NCBI RefSeq assembly: GCF_000499205.1
Contig: NZ_AWUK01000016.1
Location: 82,361-146,360, forward strand
Reading direction: 5' to 3'
DNA: 64,000 bases
Source of the DNA: Paenibacillus sp. MAEPY2
GTDB taxonomy: Bacteria > Bacillota > Bacilli > Paenibacillales > Paenibacillaceae
A program made the translations under genes and the position numbers. Positions 18,101 through 25,870 of this stretch are shown here, in pieces. Under the pieces are notes generated by a model. It saw nothing but the letters and a program-made list of their open reading frames with translations, was not told the DNA's origin and ran no database searches. Position 1 is the first letter of the stretch, and every line of letters begins with the position of its first letter.

Positions 18101-20441
18101 CAATCATAAATTGATCGAGTATGGATTCAGCATCTTCAACGGCTTTTTTGGCCGCCAAAAGTTTATTAGCGTAATCCGCATCACCATTAATCCAAGTTTG
18201 GACTGCGTCTAAACGAGCAGAAAGTTCGTCCTTTACAGTTCCACGAATCAGTTCTACCTTATCGCGTGCTGCATCCACATCGCTCTGTGTTTTGGATGTT
18301 TCAGCTTTGATAACCGCATCTGTAGCATCCTGTACCTTCTGTTTATACGTAGGATCATTTTGATCAACGATTTCTTGAACAGCGTCTAGACGTGCATTCA
18401 AGGATTCTCTGTTTTCATCTTTCAAAGCTAAATTAGCAACAAATTCTCTTGCTTCATCAATATAAACCTGTTGCTTCATTACTTCCGCTAAGAAAACCTT
18501 ACCGATACCTGAAGCATAGTTATCTTCTAAATATAGAAAATCAATAACATAGCTTGCTTCAGAGTATTTCCCGTACTGATTAGTTGCTCTTGCATAGTAA
18601 GTTGTATCTTTTTGAACGTATATCCCAGACGAAGTACCATAATCAGCCCAATAATCGTTACCCTCTGATCTATATTGACGTTTAGTTGCATCAGATGGCC
18701 AGTTAATGATTAGCGTAGTCGTACCATCTTTATCACTCGTATCTTTAAGCGTAAAGGTTGGCGGTGCTGGGACTGAATCATCGATTGCACTAATCGTAAA
18801 TTCGTTAATATCCGAGGAAACTCCATATTCATTCGTGACACGGGCTTCAAGTAGTCCATTCTCTGTGAAGGTTACTGTTTCACCAGAGTTTACAGTTGTC
18901 CATTCACCATTCTTAAAACGATATTCCAGTTTCAACTCATCAACACTTGTCGGACTAGTAAAAAGAATTATCATCTCATTATTACTGTACTTAGCAGTCA
19001 TTTCAGGTTTCGCAGGCTTGCTACCAATCCCCTTAATCAAGTACGTTCCAACTTTCGATGTTCCTTGTGGATTGGTTACTCTTGCCTCAAGTGTTCCATT
19101 CTCAGATAAAGTGATGGTATCTCCGGAATTGATCGTTTTCCACCCGGAGCCGTTAAACCGATATTCCAGTATAAGTGTTGTATAGTAATCTGGATTTGTA
19201 ATGGTAACATCGATTGTGTTGTCCTTCACTTGGCCCACTTTAAAAGTCGGATCCGCCAGTTGCTGGTTTGCAACATTCAGCAATACGGGTACTTTTACAG
19301 CGTTCTGTTTGAATCCAAGTTGGCCGACCGAACTATTACCCCAACCCCAGACTTTTCCTTCATGATCAATAGCAACAGCATGATAAGAGCCCATATAGAT
19401 ATTTTTAATATTCAATGAATCATTGACCAGGACAGGCCGTGGATTTGTATTTTCTTTTGCATCTGCAAGTGTACCGGAAGAACTTGTTCCGGCACCCCAC
19501 ACTGATCCATCCGAACGTACGACTAAAGAGCTTCTAGATGATATAGCGATGTCAATAACATCGTTAATTTGAGCATCTTCACCAGTATTCAAGGTGCCAA
19601 ACTTATGTGGAGAAGTCGCATAAGTAAGGATGCTACCAGACGAATTTCCATAACCAGTTTGTCCATAATCTGTCTTTCCCCAGCCCCAAACCGTACCATC
19701 ATTCTTTAACGCCAACGTTGAGAACTCGTGACTTACAACTTTCTTGACGTTTGTAAGTACTTGAACCGGAGCCGTGACTGAAGTTCGATCACCATTTCCA
19801 ACCTGTCCATAGTCATTACTTCCCCATGCCCAGAGGGTTCCGTCGCTTTTGATTGCATATGGTGTTCTATAACCGGCAACAATCTGTACGACATCGGTGA
19901 GACCGGCGACCTGTTTTGGGATATGCTTCGTTCCGTCTTCGCTCTCCCAGTACATTTTGCCCCAGGTCCATACCGTGCCGTCACTTTTCAACGCCATGGA
20001 GTAGCTGATTCCGGAAGCAACTTGGATCACATCACTGATTCCCTCTACAAGTTGAGGGGTATTAACATCATTGCGACTAGCATTTCCTAAACGACTACTA
20101 CCGATAGATTGGCCCCAGGCATATACACGTCCATCTGAACGGACAGCTAGTGTAGCGTCTTGGCCATAGGCAACATCAACAATGTTATCCAATCCAAATT
20201 GATTAAAAAACAGAACATTAGTCCGTTCATTAGTAGCTAGTTGGTACTCCGCGTTGTCACCCGTTCCATACCAATTGTTATCGCTTGTTTGGATCAGCGT
20301 CGTGTCGTAATTTAAAGCAGCCTTGACTCCTGTAAAAGACGAAGCTGCACTTGTTTTATCTGGGTATATAAATGAACCAGATAGCATGGATGCTGCGATC
20401 ACAGCCGACAACATCCCTTTCAAAAATCTACGCTTCTTCAT
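15114..20441 (-). CDS. Giant secreted protein: RCC1 propeller, Ig-like domains, helical repeats, FN3
   Basis: This 1775-residue exported protein has a signal peptide in residues 1-32 (LSAVIAASMLSGSF...SAASS). Residues 40-390 hold RCC1-type blades (VWTWGKMYW, LWAWGSNDYGQVGNG, VWGWGKTDYGQTG). Residues 400-640 hold three Ig/HYR-like beta domains with EYRFNG and EARVTN motifs. From about 645 to 1480 there are about 14 helical repeats of roughly 55-60 residues with the signature ARxxV...L...RLDAVQ, like the Cry1Ac D-VI-related repeats. An FN3 domain (WDKVDGATGYKLER) and two beta domains finish it. No LPXTG or SLH motif is present, so it is secreted or held by partners. ATG 20441 follows GGAGAG. 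LytTR-like repeats lie upstream at 20527-20558. Confidence 0.85.
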   Translation of the reverse strand: MKKRRFLKGMLSAVIAASMLSGSFIYPDKTSAASSFTGVKAALNYDTTLIQTSDNNWYGTGDNAEYQLATNERTNVLFFNQFGLDNIVDVAYGQDATLAVRSDGRVYAWGQSIGSSRLGNASRNDVNTPQLVEGISDVIQVASGISYSMALKSDGTVWTWGKMYWESEDGTKHIPKQVAGLTDVVQIVAGYRTPYAIKSDGTLWAWGSNDYGQVGNGDRTSVTAPVQVLTNVKKVVSHEFSTLALKNDGTVWGWGKTDYGQTGYGNSSGSILTYATSPHKFGTLNTGEDAQINDVIDIAISSRSSLVVRSDGSVWGAGTSSSGTLADAKENTNPRPVLVNDSLNIKNIYMGSYHAVAIDHEGKVWGWGNSSVGQLGFKQNAVKVPVLLNVANQQLADPTFKVGQVKDNTIDVTITNPDYYTTLILEYRFNGSGWKTINSGDTITLSENGTLEARVTNPQGTSKVGTYLIKGIGSKPAKPEMTAKYSNNEMIILFTSPTSVDELKLEYRFKNGEWTTVNSGETVTFTENGLLEARVTNEYGVSSDINEFTISAIDDSVPAPPTFTLKDTSDKDGTTTLIINWPSDATKRQYRSEGNDYWADYGTSSGIYVQKDTTYYARATNQYGKYSEASYVIDFLYLEDNYASGIGKVFLAEVMKQQVYIDEAREFVANLALKDENRESLNARLDAVQEIVDQNDPTYKQKVQDATDAVIKAETSKTQSDVDAARDKVELIRGTVKDELSARLDAVQTWINGDADYANKLLAAKKAVEDAESILDQFMIDAARASVSELKETDKKDLSDRLDVVQQRLDTFEKALAGVLQAERSLSQTDVDTARQLVSEIRSPADYVNKNLLNERLNNVQTEIDNKYTQQLAEATAAVEKAEQSILQVDVNAALILVKALRPDGIQGNLLIRLGIVQNLIIENYTNQIRSATIATENAEASLLQAEVDTARVLVAVLRDEDQTDLTARLDAVQVIIDTEKEYQVQLTHAVSSVVKAESTKSQEDVDTARGLVEKLRTSDQEALTARLDKIQTEINGDQEYTKQLEEAIEAVNKAESTKDQADLDHARDLVDKLKDKDQVDLSERLDNLQEIIDDSYEQTLKSATEAVEKAETSLLQEDVTAARNLIKALRAYDKATLGTRLDVVQELIDSNKNYQEKLQEAEDAVKKAESTVLQDDLDDARELVNSLLPVDQTAFQSRLDALQNIIDERDKYNNQLAEATNSVRVAELSRNQEDVDVARTQVAELKPEDQSKLNLRLDSVQSIIDFKLNLGPAKEAVFKAEESQLQTDLDTAKGLVDKLREGAWKSYLVEILNDVQLKITTVGESQDAINAAKEKLSAAESSKKQADLTKAKTAIDALPASMEKNALTESLAKLQAEVSLTKAVQNANLAVTRATSAKTWDTYYYALALVNPLPDSSKSDMLTKLEALKTKIDTTRTDDELIMDAETLVEFAETSLLENDYELASVAVGQLKTSSRKTQLNKRITAIKNGLVKQNLKMTRFEVKTQTKNTNTLVWDKVDGATGYKLERMLNGAVLKTYNLTTQSTYKDVGLELNTEYSYRITPKAGSILGEPKEIVASKFVVDLPPVPTLVSASVDEDGVLHVTGTGQDQYTLYYVVHNEKGVQQTRASLVSGEEKTYVFNTAGVYTVKVEAYSTSGKVSSYSEAKTVTVLSSMIEPPVASDVQYSAQVEGDYVVFTASVANNVDGVAQKFTFEVRDPEDKRFTYGVGKLVDDRILYTFKRSASSMIPGEYTLLIKGKRGSTSGEAAEFVFNVN
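16000..18500 (-). repeat. Tandem helical repeats inside the 1775-aa protein
   Basis: About 14 units with recurring A-E-x-S-x-x-Q-x-D-V-x-x-A-R, L-x-x-x-D-Q and RLDAVQ-like segments. Units are diverged at DNA level, so the array looks old rather than freshly amplified. Confidence 0.8.
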
Positions 20442-20526
20442 TTCTTGCTTTCACTCTCCATCTATGTAATATTTTTATCATCGCTTTTAATGATACATGT
20501 TTTAACGAGATTTGTAGGCAACCAGA

Positions 20527-20558
20527 CGAGTACATTATGTTCCCCAAACGGGTACATT
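20527..20558 (+). promoter_or_regulatory. LytTR-type paired direct repeats, copy 1
   Basis: CGAGTACATT (20527-20536) and CGGGTACATT (20549-20558), period 22 bp, with CCCC in the spacer. They lie 86 bp upstream of the start of the 1775-aa protein gene. The same layout occurs before the pilin-like genes. Confidence 0.6.
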
Positions 20559-20632
20559 TTCGAAGAGATTTAAGTAAGTACTACATTTATGTAAAATACA
20601 TGTAAATCGTTGGAGCGGCCCAATAAGTTCAC

Positions 20633-20667
20633 AAAAAAAACTAGCCAATGTTTTTACCACTGGCTAG
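20633..20667 (-). terminator. Terminator after the 1287-aa surface protein gene
   Basis: CTAGCCA/TGGCTAG hairpin followed by eight T on the minus strand. Confidence 0.75.
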
Positions 20668-20674
20668 CTTGTCT

Positions 20675-23600
20675 TTACTGTAACGTAATATCGTGCGAAA
20701 CAGGTTCGCTGTAATCGGATCCTCTTTTTCCTTTGACAGTAATCGTATATGTTCCTGCTGGAGTCGTCGCTATGGATCTACGGTAGCTATATTCAATCCA
20801 ATCACCCGCAAGCTTTCCAACTGAATAATTCAACCGTTTCCCATCGGCATCATGCAGCTCAAACTGCAGCTTTTCAATTTTTCCATCCACGGTGTTGGAG
20901 ACCGATGCTCGGAATATAACATATCCGTTCTCTACGGTAACTTCTTCGAATTTAGCATTGACCGGTGTAGGAGGTTCTACCATCTCTGGTTTAACTTCGA
21001 TGTTGACTGGATTTGTATAAGAGGAAACTCTCTCACTCTGATTATAAGCTTCCAGTTTCAACGTATAGGTGCCAGCCTTCGTAAATCCGTATGTTTTTTC
21101 CTCATTGTCTTTCAGGAGGGAACGTATTATCCGGACACCCTTTTCATTGTACAGTACATAATACAACCGGTATGCATCCGATCCTGCTCCACGAACATGT
21201 AGAATACCTTCAGCATCTACTTCACCAACCAATAACGTAGGCTCTGTTGGAAGCGTAACTTCAGCTGTGCTGGCTTGGAGCTCCTTGCCTTCACCGTAAG
21301 TTGAATTGACCCTCGGAGTGAGACGATATGTGTAAGAGGTGTTCAGAGCTAGGCTACTATCTTTATACGTGGTCTGAGTAGAAAGTGAGTATGTTTTCTC
21401 CAATACACCATCAAGAAGTCGCTCAAGCTTATAACCGGTAGCCCCATAGACTTTATCCCAGGTTAGTGTAATGGAGTCTTTTGTTTTCGTTTTTACTTCA
21501 AAACGTTGGACCACTAGTGATGATTTTGTAAGATACTCCTCAACGACCTTGAGTCTCTTGTTCAAAGCTGTTTTAGATGAACTGTTTTTTAAATTGGAAA
21601 CCGCTTCAGAAGCTGATTTATAGTCACTCATCGTTTTATTGCTTTCTACTCGTTCTACCAGAAGCGTAGCATACCAGAGAACCATTTCTTCTTCATATGC
21701 ACTGTCCATCTTAACTTTTAATGCTTCTAAACGAGTTTCAAGCTTCGTTTTTGCATCACTATCCGGAAGAGCATTGACTTGAGCTAGTGCAGCTCCATAC
21801 AATTCAACCGTTTTTGCACTTTCAGCACGCGTAACTGCCAAAGTAGCGTTATTGGTTGCCGTTGTAAGATTCATCTTCACTTGAATAGTCGCCATTTGAA
21901 AGAGGAAATCATTTTTTACATTACTAGCAGGCAGTGCATTAATTTTTGTTTTAGCTTTATTCAGGTCACCTGCTTTGAGGCTTCCATCTGCGATATTCAA
22001 AAGCTGTTTAATCTCTTCAATTTCCGCGTGTAATGTATTCAATTCTTGAATGAGATCTTCAACCACTTTAAGACGAGTAGTTAAATAATCCTTATATGCA
22101 CCCTCTTCAAGTTTTTCCACGGTTAGGCGTGCACTCTGAACATCTCCATCATTTTGCGTCTCTTCTGCCAGTTCTACCGCTTTTCTGGCACTTTCAGTGT
22201 TCTCCAAATAGGTAATGAATTTTTGAACACTATCAATACGTGTTAACAATTCCGTTTTGAATGTAGAATCTGGAAGCGCATTAACTAATGTTATAGCCAC
22301 CTGAAGGTCAGAAGAACGATAACTGCTTTCGGCCACTTCGACAGCTTCTCGAGCCTTAGTCATTTCTTCAGTCTCCACAGGTTCAGTTGGTTCATTGTCG
22401 ATTTGTTTTTGTACCTGATCTAATCGATCGTGGAGCGAGGTCTGATCTTCTTCGTTGAGCTCACCGACAAGGTCCCTTGCTTGATCCAGATCATCCTGGT
22501 TAAACGTGCTCTCGGCTTTCTCCACGGCTGCAATAGCTGCTTTTAATTGCTGAGCGTATTCTTCAGCTGCTGTTATCAACGTAAGGACTTCATTTAAGCG
22601 CTGTTCATAGGAAATGCGATCTTCTTCGTTTAACTGGCGCACCAGATCTTGCGCAACACTAACGTCCACACGATTTAGCGTCTCTTCCGCCTTGCTAACA
22701 GCGTCCTCAACCTGGTTCAGAAGCTTATCATAGGCTTGATTTCCATCAATCGTGTATTGAACCGCTTGGAGGCGACTCAAGAAAAAGGCCTGATCTGTTG
22801 ACTTTAATTGTTCAACAAGTGCCTGAGCTGAATGAACCACTGCTTGATCTAGCGTCTTTTCGGCTTTTGAGACTTCCTCTTCTACACGGATTAAGAGTTG
22901 GCTATAAGCTTCTAACTCATCAATCCTGGCTTGAACTGTTTCTAAACGCTTCAAGAATACGGCTTGATCAGTTGCATTTAATTGCTCAATTAAGACTTGA
23001 GCTTCATCTACAGTCGATTGGTTCAGAGTTTCTTCTGCTTTAGCAACGGTTTGTTCCACACGTGCTAAAAGTTGATTATAGGCTTCTTTTGAATCAATTT
23101 TAGACTGAACCACTTGTAAACGTTCCAAAAGGTTCTCCTGATCCTCTGATTTCAACTTCAATGTTACATCTCGAGCTTGGTCTACAGCCTCTTGTGTCTC
23201 AAGGATTTCAGCTTGGGACACCAAAGTCTTAGCTTGGTTGACCAAATCGCTGTATTCAGCAATTGCATCATCGATCTTCTGTTGAACAACATCTAAACGG
23301 AGATTAAAACCGGTTTGGTCTCCAGTTTTGAGTACGGAAACAGCGGCTCTTGCGCTAGTTACATCTGACTGATTCAACGATTCCTCAGCCAGTGTCACTG
23401 CTTCTTCAGCTTGTAAAAGCTTAGCATAGTATCCAAACTGATCTACTGTTTTTGACGAAATTGTGCTGTTTGTCGCAGCATCTTTGACTCGCGCGTAAAT
23501 TGTACCGTCATTCATAATCGTGAATGGACCCGCATATGTGTTCCAATTTACATTATCGAAGGAGTACTCCACTACTGCTGCATCCGCGGGTGGTTGCAAC

Positions 23601-24538
23601 GATACCAATAAAGAACCTTCGCTCACATCACCAGAAATTAAAATGTCTGCTGGTTCAGGAGGTATGGTATCGATATTGGTTATCTCATATTTCGTAATCG
23701 ATGAAATATTTCCAGCAGCATCTGTGGCCCGTGCTTCTACTATAGAGTTCTTACTGATAAGTAGCGCGAGTTGATATCGAGTCCAGGCTCCTCCATTATA
23801 GCGATATTCGTTAATATCTGATGAAGATTCATAGTTTATTGTTATTGTCACCGGATTTTTCGTTGGTTTAGTGCTGCTAGCTGAAATTGTGGGTGCTTTA
23901 GGCGGCGTTCTATCAATGTTTGATACGGTATGGTTGCTTATAGCTTTGGTTCCATCTCCAGAACCTGCAACAGCAATAATATTTGTATTATCATTTACGG
24001 TGATAGGACCGGTATAGTTGTTGTACGTTACTCCGTTATTAACACTATATCTTTTTATACTTGCTTCAATAGGATAGGATATTGTGATTTGTACGTTTGT
24101 GTTAGTTGGGGTAGATGGAGTCTGTGTAATCTTAGGGGCAGTGATTGTGGTGCCAAGTAGATCTGATAGCTTGTATCTGTCTGATCGATTGCCAGAACCG
24201 GACCCACCTGTATAGTAATAATATTCGGCAACAACATATTTCACTCCAATGCCGAGTTGGGGATCAATTGTATTAATTAGTTCCTCTAAGTAGATATTGG
24301 GGTTTTCAACATCTCCCACCCCATCACCAATCGTCTTCTTTACAGTACCATTGACAAGTAAATCGTATCGATATCCTGCAGCAGATGTATTTAAACGGAG
24401 ACTTAAAGTCTTCCCTTCAAACACGATGGATGTGGCAGCTGCTGCCTTGCCTGGTTGATAAACTGTTGTGCATAAGATCATCAAGATGAGCGCCCATATC
24501 GTTACCTTCTGAGTCATTTGTTTATTGAGAGTAAACAT
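20675..24538 (-). CDS. Giant secreted protein, helical-repeat paralogue
   Basis: This is a 1287-residue exported protein. A hydrophobic signal (VTIWALILMILCTTV, cleavage after GKAAAA) is followed by three Ig-like beta domains (YRYNGGAWTRY, VEARATDAAGN). About eleven helical repeats of the RLDAVQ type span roughly residues 380-1000. An FN3 domain (WDKVYGATGYKLERLLDG) and two C-terminal beta domains close it. The last 300 residues closely parallel those of the 1775-aa protein, so the two are paralogues with exchanged N-termini (no RCC1 blades here). The start is uncertain: ATG 24538 lies 15 bases after AAGGAG, while ATG 24565 has no ribosome site. The gene follows the pilin-like genes after a terminator. 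Confidence 0.8.
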   Translation of the reverse strand: MFTLNKQMTQKVTIWALILMILCTTVYQPGKAAAATSIVFEGKTLSLRLNTSAAGYRYDLLVNGTVKKTIGDGVGDVENPNIYLEELINTIDPQLGIGVKYVVAEYYYYTGGSGSGNRSDRYKLSDLLGTTITAPKITQTPSTPTNTNVQITISYPIEASIKRYSVNNGVTYNNYTGPITVNDNTNIIAVAGSGDGTKAISNHTVSNIDRTPPKAPTISASSTKPTKNPVTITINYESSSDINEYRYNGGAWTRYQLALLISKNSIVEARATDAAGNISSITKYEITNIDTIPPEPADILISGDVSEGSLLVSLQPPADAAVVEYSFDNVNWNTYAGPFTIMNDGTIYARVKDAATNSTISSKTVDQFGYYAKLLQAEEAVTLAEESLNQSDVTSARAAVSVLKTGDQTGFNLRLDVVQQKIDDAIAEYSDLVNQAKTLVSQAEILETQEAVDQARDVTLKLKSEDQENLLERLQVVQSKIDSKEAYNQLLARVEQTVAKAEETLNQSTVDEAQVLIEQLNATDQAVFLKRLETVQARIDELEAYSQLLIRVEEEVSKAEKTLDQAVVHSAQALVEQLKSTDQAFFLSRLQAVQYTIDGNQAYDKLLNQVEDAVSKAEETLNRVDVSVAQDLVRQLNEEDRISYEQRLNEVLTLITAAEEYAQQLKAAIAAVEKAESTFNQDDLDQARDLVGELNEEDQTSLHDRLDQVQKQIDNEPTEPVETEEMTKAREAVEVAESSYRSSDLQVAITLVNALPDSTFKTELLTRIDSVQKFITYLENTESARKAVELAEETQNDGDVQSARLTVEKLEEGAYKDYLTTRLKVVEDLIQELNTLHAEIEEIKQLLNIADGSLKAGDLNKAKTKINALPASNVKNDFLFQMATIQVKMNLTTATNNATLAVTRAESAKTVELYGAALAQVNALPDSDAKTKLETRLEALKVKMDSAYEEEMVLWYATLLVERVESNKTMSDYKSASEAVSNLKNSSSKTALNKRLKVVEEYLTKSSLVVQRFEVKTKTKDSITLTWDKVYGATGYKLERLLDGVLEKTYSLSTQTTYKDSSLALNTSYTYRLTPRVNSTYGEGKELQASTAEVTLPTEPTLLVGEVDAEGILHVRGAGSDAYRLYYVLYNEKGVRIIRSLLKDNEEKTYGFTKAGTYTLKLEAYNQSERVSSYTNPVNIEVKPEMVEPPTPVNAKFEEVTVENGYVIFRASVSNTVDGKIEKLQFELHDADGKRLNYSVGKLAGDWIEYSYRRSIATTPAGTYTITVKGKRGSDYSEPVSHDITLQ
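21540..23440 (-). repeat. Tandem helical repeats inside the 1287-aa protein
   Basis: Around eleven units with the same RLxxVQ signature as in the 1775-aa paralogue. The middle units (about 22,600-23,100) are more alike to one another than the outer ones. Confidence 0.75.
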
Positions 24539-24570
24539 TGGAAAAGTTTGATTCTCCTTTATCATTTGAT

Positions 24571-24601
24571 TTTAAAAGAGCACCTTCGAAGGAAGGTGCT
24601 C
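24571..24601 (-). terminator. Terminator after the third pilin-like gene
   Basis: GAGCACCTT/AAGGTGCTC hairpin followed by TTTT on the minus strand. It sits just ahead of the start of the 1287-aa gene, so that gene's expression may depend on read-through. Confidence 0.7.
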
Positions 24602-24612
24602 TTTGGGTTGTT

Positions 24613-24861
24613 TTACTGGCGGATCCAGCCATCTGGGGTTCCAGAAGGGTTTGTATCCGGATCGATGCCGCCGGTAGCGACTGTATCCATATTTGTGAGA
24701 ACTGTGTTACTGGAGTCACGCATGTATTGAGAGACCAGGAAGCCTACCCCTACTGCGAGGGCGATCCCGCCCAACATCAACATTCCATTTTCAGTCGTCA
24801 AGGATGCGGACTGTTCGTTTTTCATCCAGTTACGGATTTTTTGGTTCATGAACTTATTCAC
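24613..24861 (-). CDS. Pilin-like single-TM small protein, copy 3
   Basis: An 82-residue protein with a basic amphipathic N-terminus (KIRNWMKNEQSAS) and the segment LTTENGMLMLGGIALAVGVG forming one membrane helix. An exposed, conserved tail ends in PDGWIRQ. The layout (short basic leader, one helix, small polar tail) resembles Flp/VirB2-type pilins or other helix-assembling subunits, but no prepilin peptidase motif is certain. The ATG at 24861 follows CAGGAGGTG. It is the third of three tandem paralogues and differs from copy 2 mainly at the N-terminus. Confidence 0.7.
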   Translation of the reverse strand: MNKFMNQKIRNWMKNEQSASLTTENGMLMLGGIALAVGVGFLVSQYMRDSSNTVLTNMDTVATGGIDPDTNPSGTPDGWIRQ

Positions 24862-25002
24862 CTCCTGCTGTATAGAATCTTATTCATTTCAGTAAGTTGC
24901 ACTTTCTTAGGACGTACAACAGCATCACAGATCTCATTTGAATATACCGTCCCAGAAATGCATTTATCGGCTGAAACGGACTAGTGAACTGTTCCTATTG
25001 CA

Positions 25003-25257
25003 TTACTGACGAATCCAGCCATCTGGCGTACCAGACGGATTAGTATCCGGATCGATACCACCTGCAGCAACTGTATCCATGTTGGTCAATACCGTATTGC
25101 TTGAATCACGCATGTACTGGGATACCAGGAAGCCTACACCTACCGCGAGGGCGATCCCGCCCAACATCAACATTCCGTTTTCAGTCGTAAGAGACGCGGA
25201 TTGTTCGTTCTTCATCCACTTGATGATTTTTTTGCTCATGAACTTCTTCACCTCCAT
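25003..25257 (-). CDS. Pilin-like single-TM small protein, copy 2
   Basis: An 84-residue paralogue that differs from copy 3 only in the first 13 or so residues and at AAGG versus ATGG in the tail. The membrane segment and the tail (PDTNPSGTPDGW) are identical. The ATG at 25257 follows GGAGGTG. At DNA level a 32-bp stretch encoding the start of the helix (25141-25172) is identical in all three copies, more than needed to keep the protein. This hints at recent duplication or gene conversion. Confidence 0.7.
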   Translation of the reverse strand: MEVKKFMSKKIIKWMKNEQSASLTTENGMLMLGGIALAVGVGFLVSQYMRDSSNTVLTNMDTVAAGGIDPDTNPSGTPDGWIRQ

Positions 25258-25418
25258 TGAATTCTAATAATCATCCTTGGTCCAAATCCTAACGAAAGTA
25301 AATACAATCAACTCGTTGTTAAACGAATTATTATTCTGTTGCTCGCCATGATCATACAACTAGGGGCTTCAGAGAATCTCTCAACGCACCAAAGTATGTT
25401 CCAGAAAGTATCAGTTTG

Positions 25419-25676
25419 TTATTGGCGAACCCAGCCGTCTGGTGTACCTGATGGATTTGTATCCGGATCGATACCGCCTGCAGCGACTGTGTCCATATTG
25501 GTCAGTACTGTATTGCTCGAGTCACGCATGTATTGGGATACCAAGAAGCCTACACCTACTGCGAGGGCGATCCCGCCCAACATCAACATTCCGTTTTCCG
25601 TCGTAAGAGATGCGGATTGTTCGTTTTTCATCCAGTTTGTAACTTTTGTTTTTGCAGCTTGAAACATTTCTTTCAT
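25419..25676 (-). CDS. Pilin-like single-TM small protein, copy 1
   Basis: An 85-residue paralogue that is first in transcription order. It carries a different N-terminal leader (MKEMFQAAKTKVTNWMKNEQ) but the same membrane helix and tail, ending in GWVRQ. The ATG at 25676 follows TGGAGGAATGAAAGAA. A promoter TTACGA-17-TATGAT and paired LytTR-like repeats (25777-25808) lie upstream, so the cluster is probably switched by a LytTR regulator. Pilus, fibre or membrane-pore subunit are all possible; I favour a pilin-like role because the copies keep the surface-exposed tail invariant. Confidence 0.7.
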   Translation of the reverse strand: MKEMFQAAKTKVTNWMKNEQSASLTTENGMLMLGGIALAVGVGFLVSQYMRDSSNTVLTNMDTVAAGGIDPDTNPSGTPDGWVRQ

Positions 25677-25776
25677 TCCTCCATATATGTGATTTTTCGG
25701 TTAAACCGCTCATTGCCGTTCACCGTTCTACATGAATAATCATACTAAAAATGCTAGGGTTTCGTAAGTTTCTTAT

Positions 25777-25808
25777 CGGGTACATTTTTATCCCCCTTTG
25801 GGTAATTT
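25777..25808 (+). promoter_or_regulatory. LytTR-type paired direct repeats, copy 2
   Basis: CGGGTACATT (25777-25786) and TGGGTAATTT (25799-25808), period 22 bp, with a CCCCC spacer like the site at 20527. They are about 100 bp upstream of the first pilin-like start and just ahead of a TTACGA-17-TATGAT promoter. Confidence 0.6.
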
Positions 25809-25823
25809 TCTTGATATATAAGG

Positions 25824-25854
25824 AAAAAAAGCCCCTCAGACCCTTCTGAGAGGC
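25824..25854 (-). terminator. Terminator after topoisomerase VIII
   Basis: GCCTCTCAGAA/TCTGAGGGGC hairpin followed by seven T on the minus strand, directly downstream of the stop at 25871. Confidence 0.75.
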
Positions 25855-25870
25855 TAACACTTATGGTTGC

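Larger units (their letters stand above)
20442..20674. other. Upstream region of the 1775-aa surface protein gene
   Basis: A 233-bp gap holding the terminator of the 1287-aa gene (20633-20667), a TGTAAATC half-site near 20600 and the LytTR-like direct repeats at 20527-20558. No gene is seen. Confidence 0.6.

Noticed and set aside
15114..24538. LPXTG or SLH anchors in the two giant surface proteins
   Set aside because: No LPxTG-hydrophobic-positive tail and no SLH motif is present at either C-terminus.
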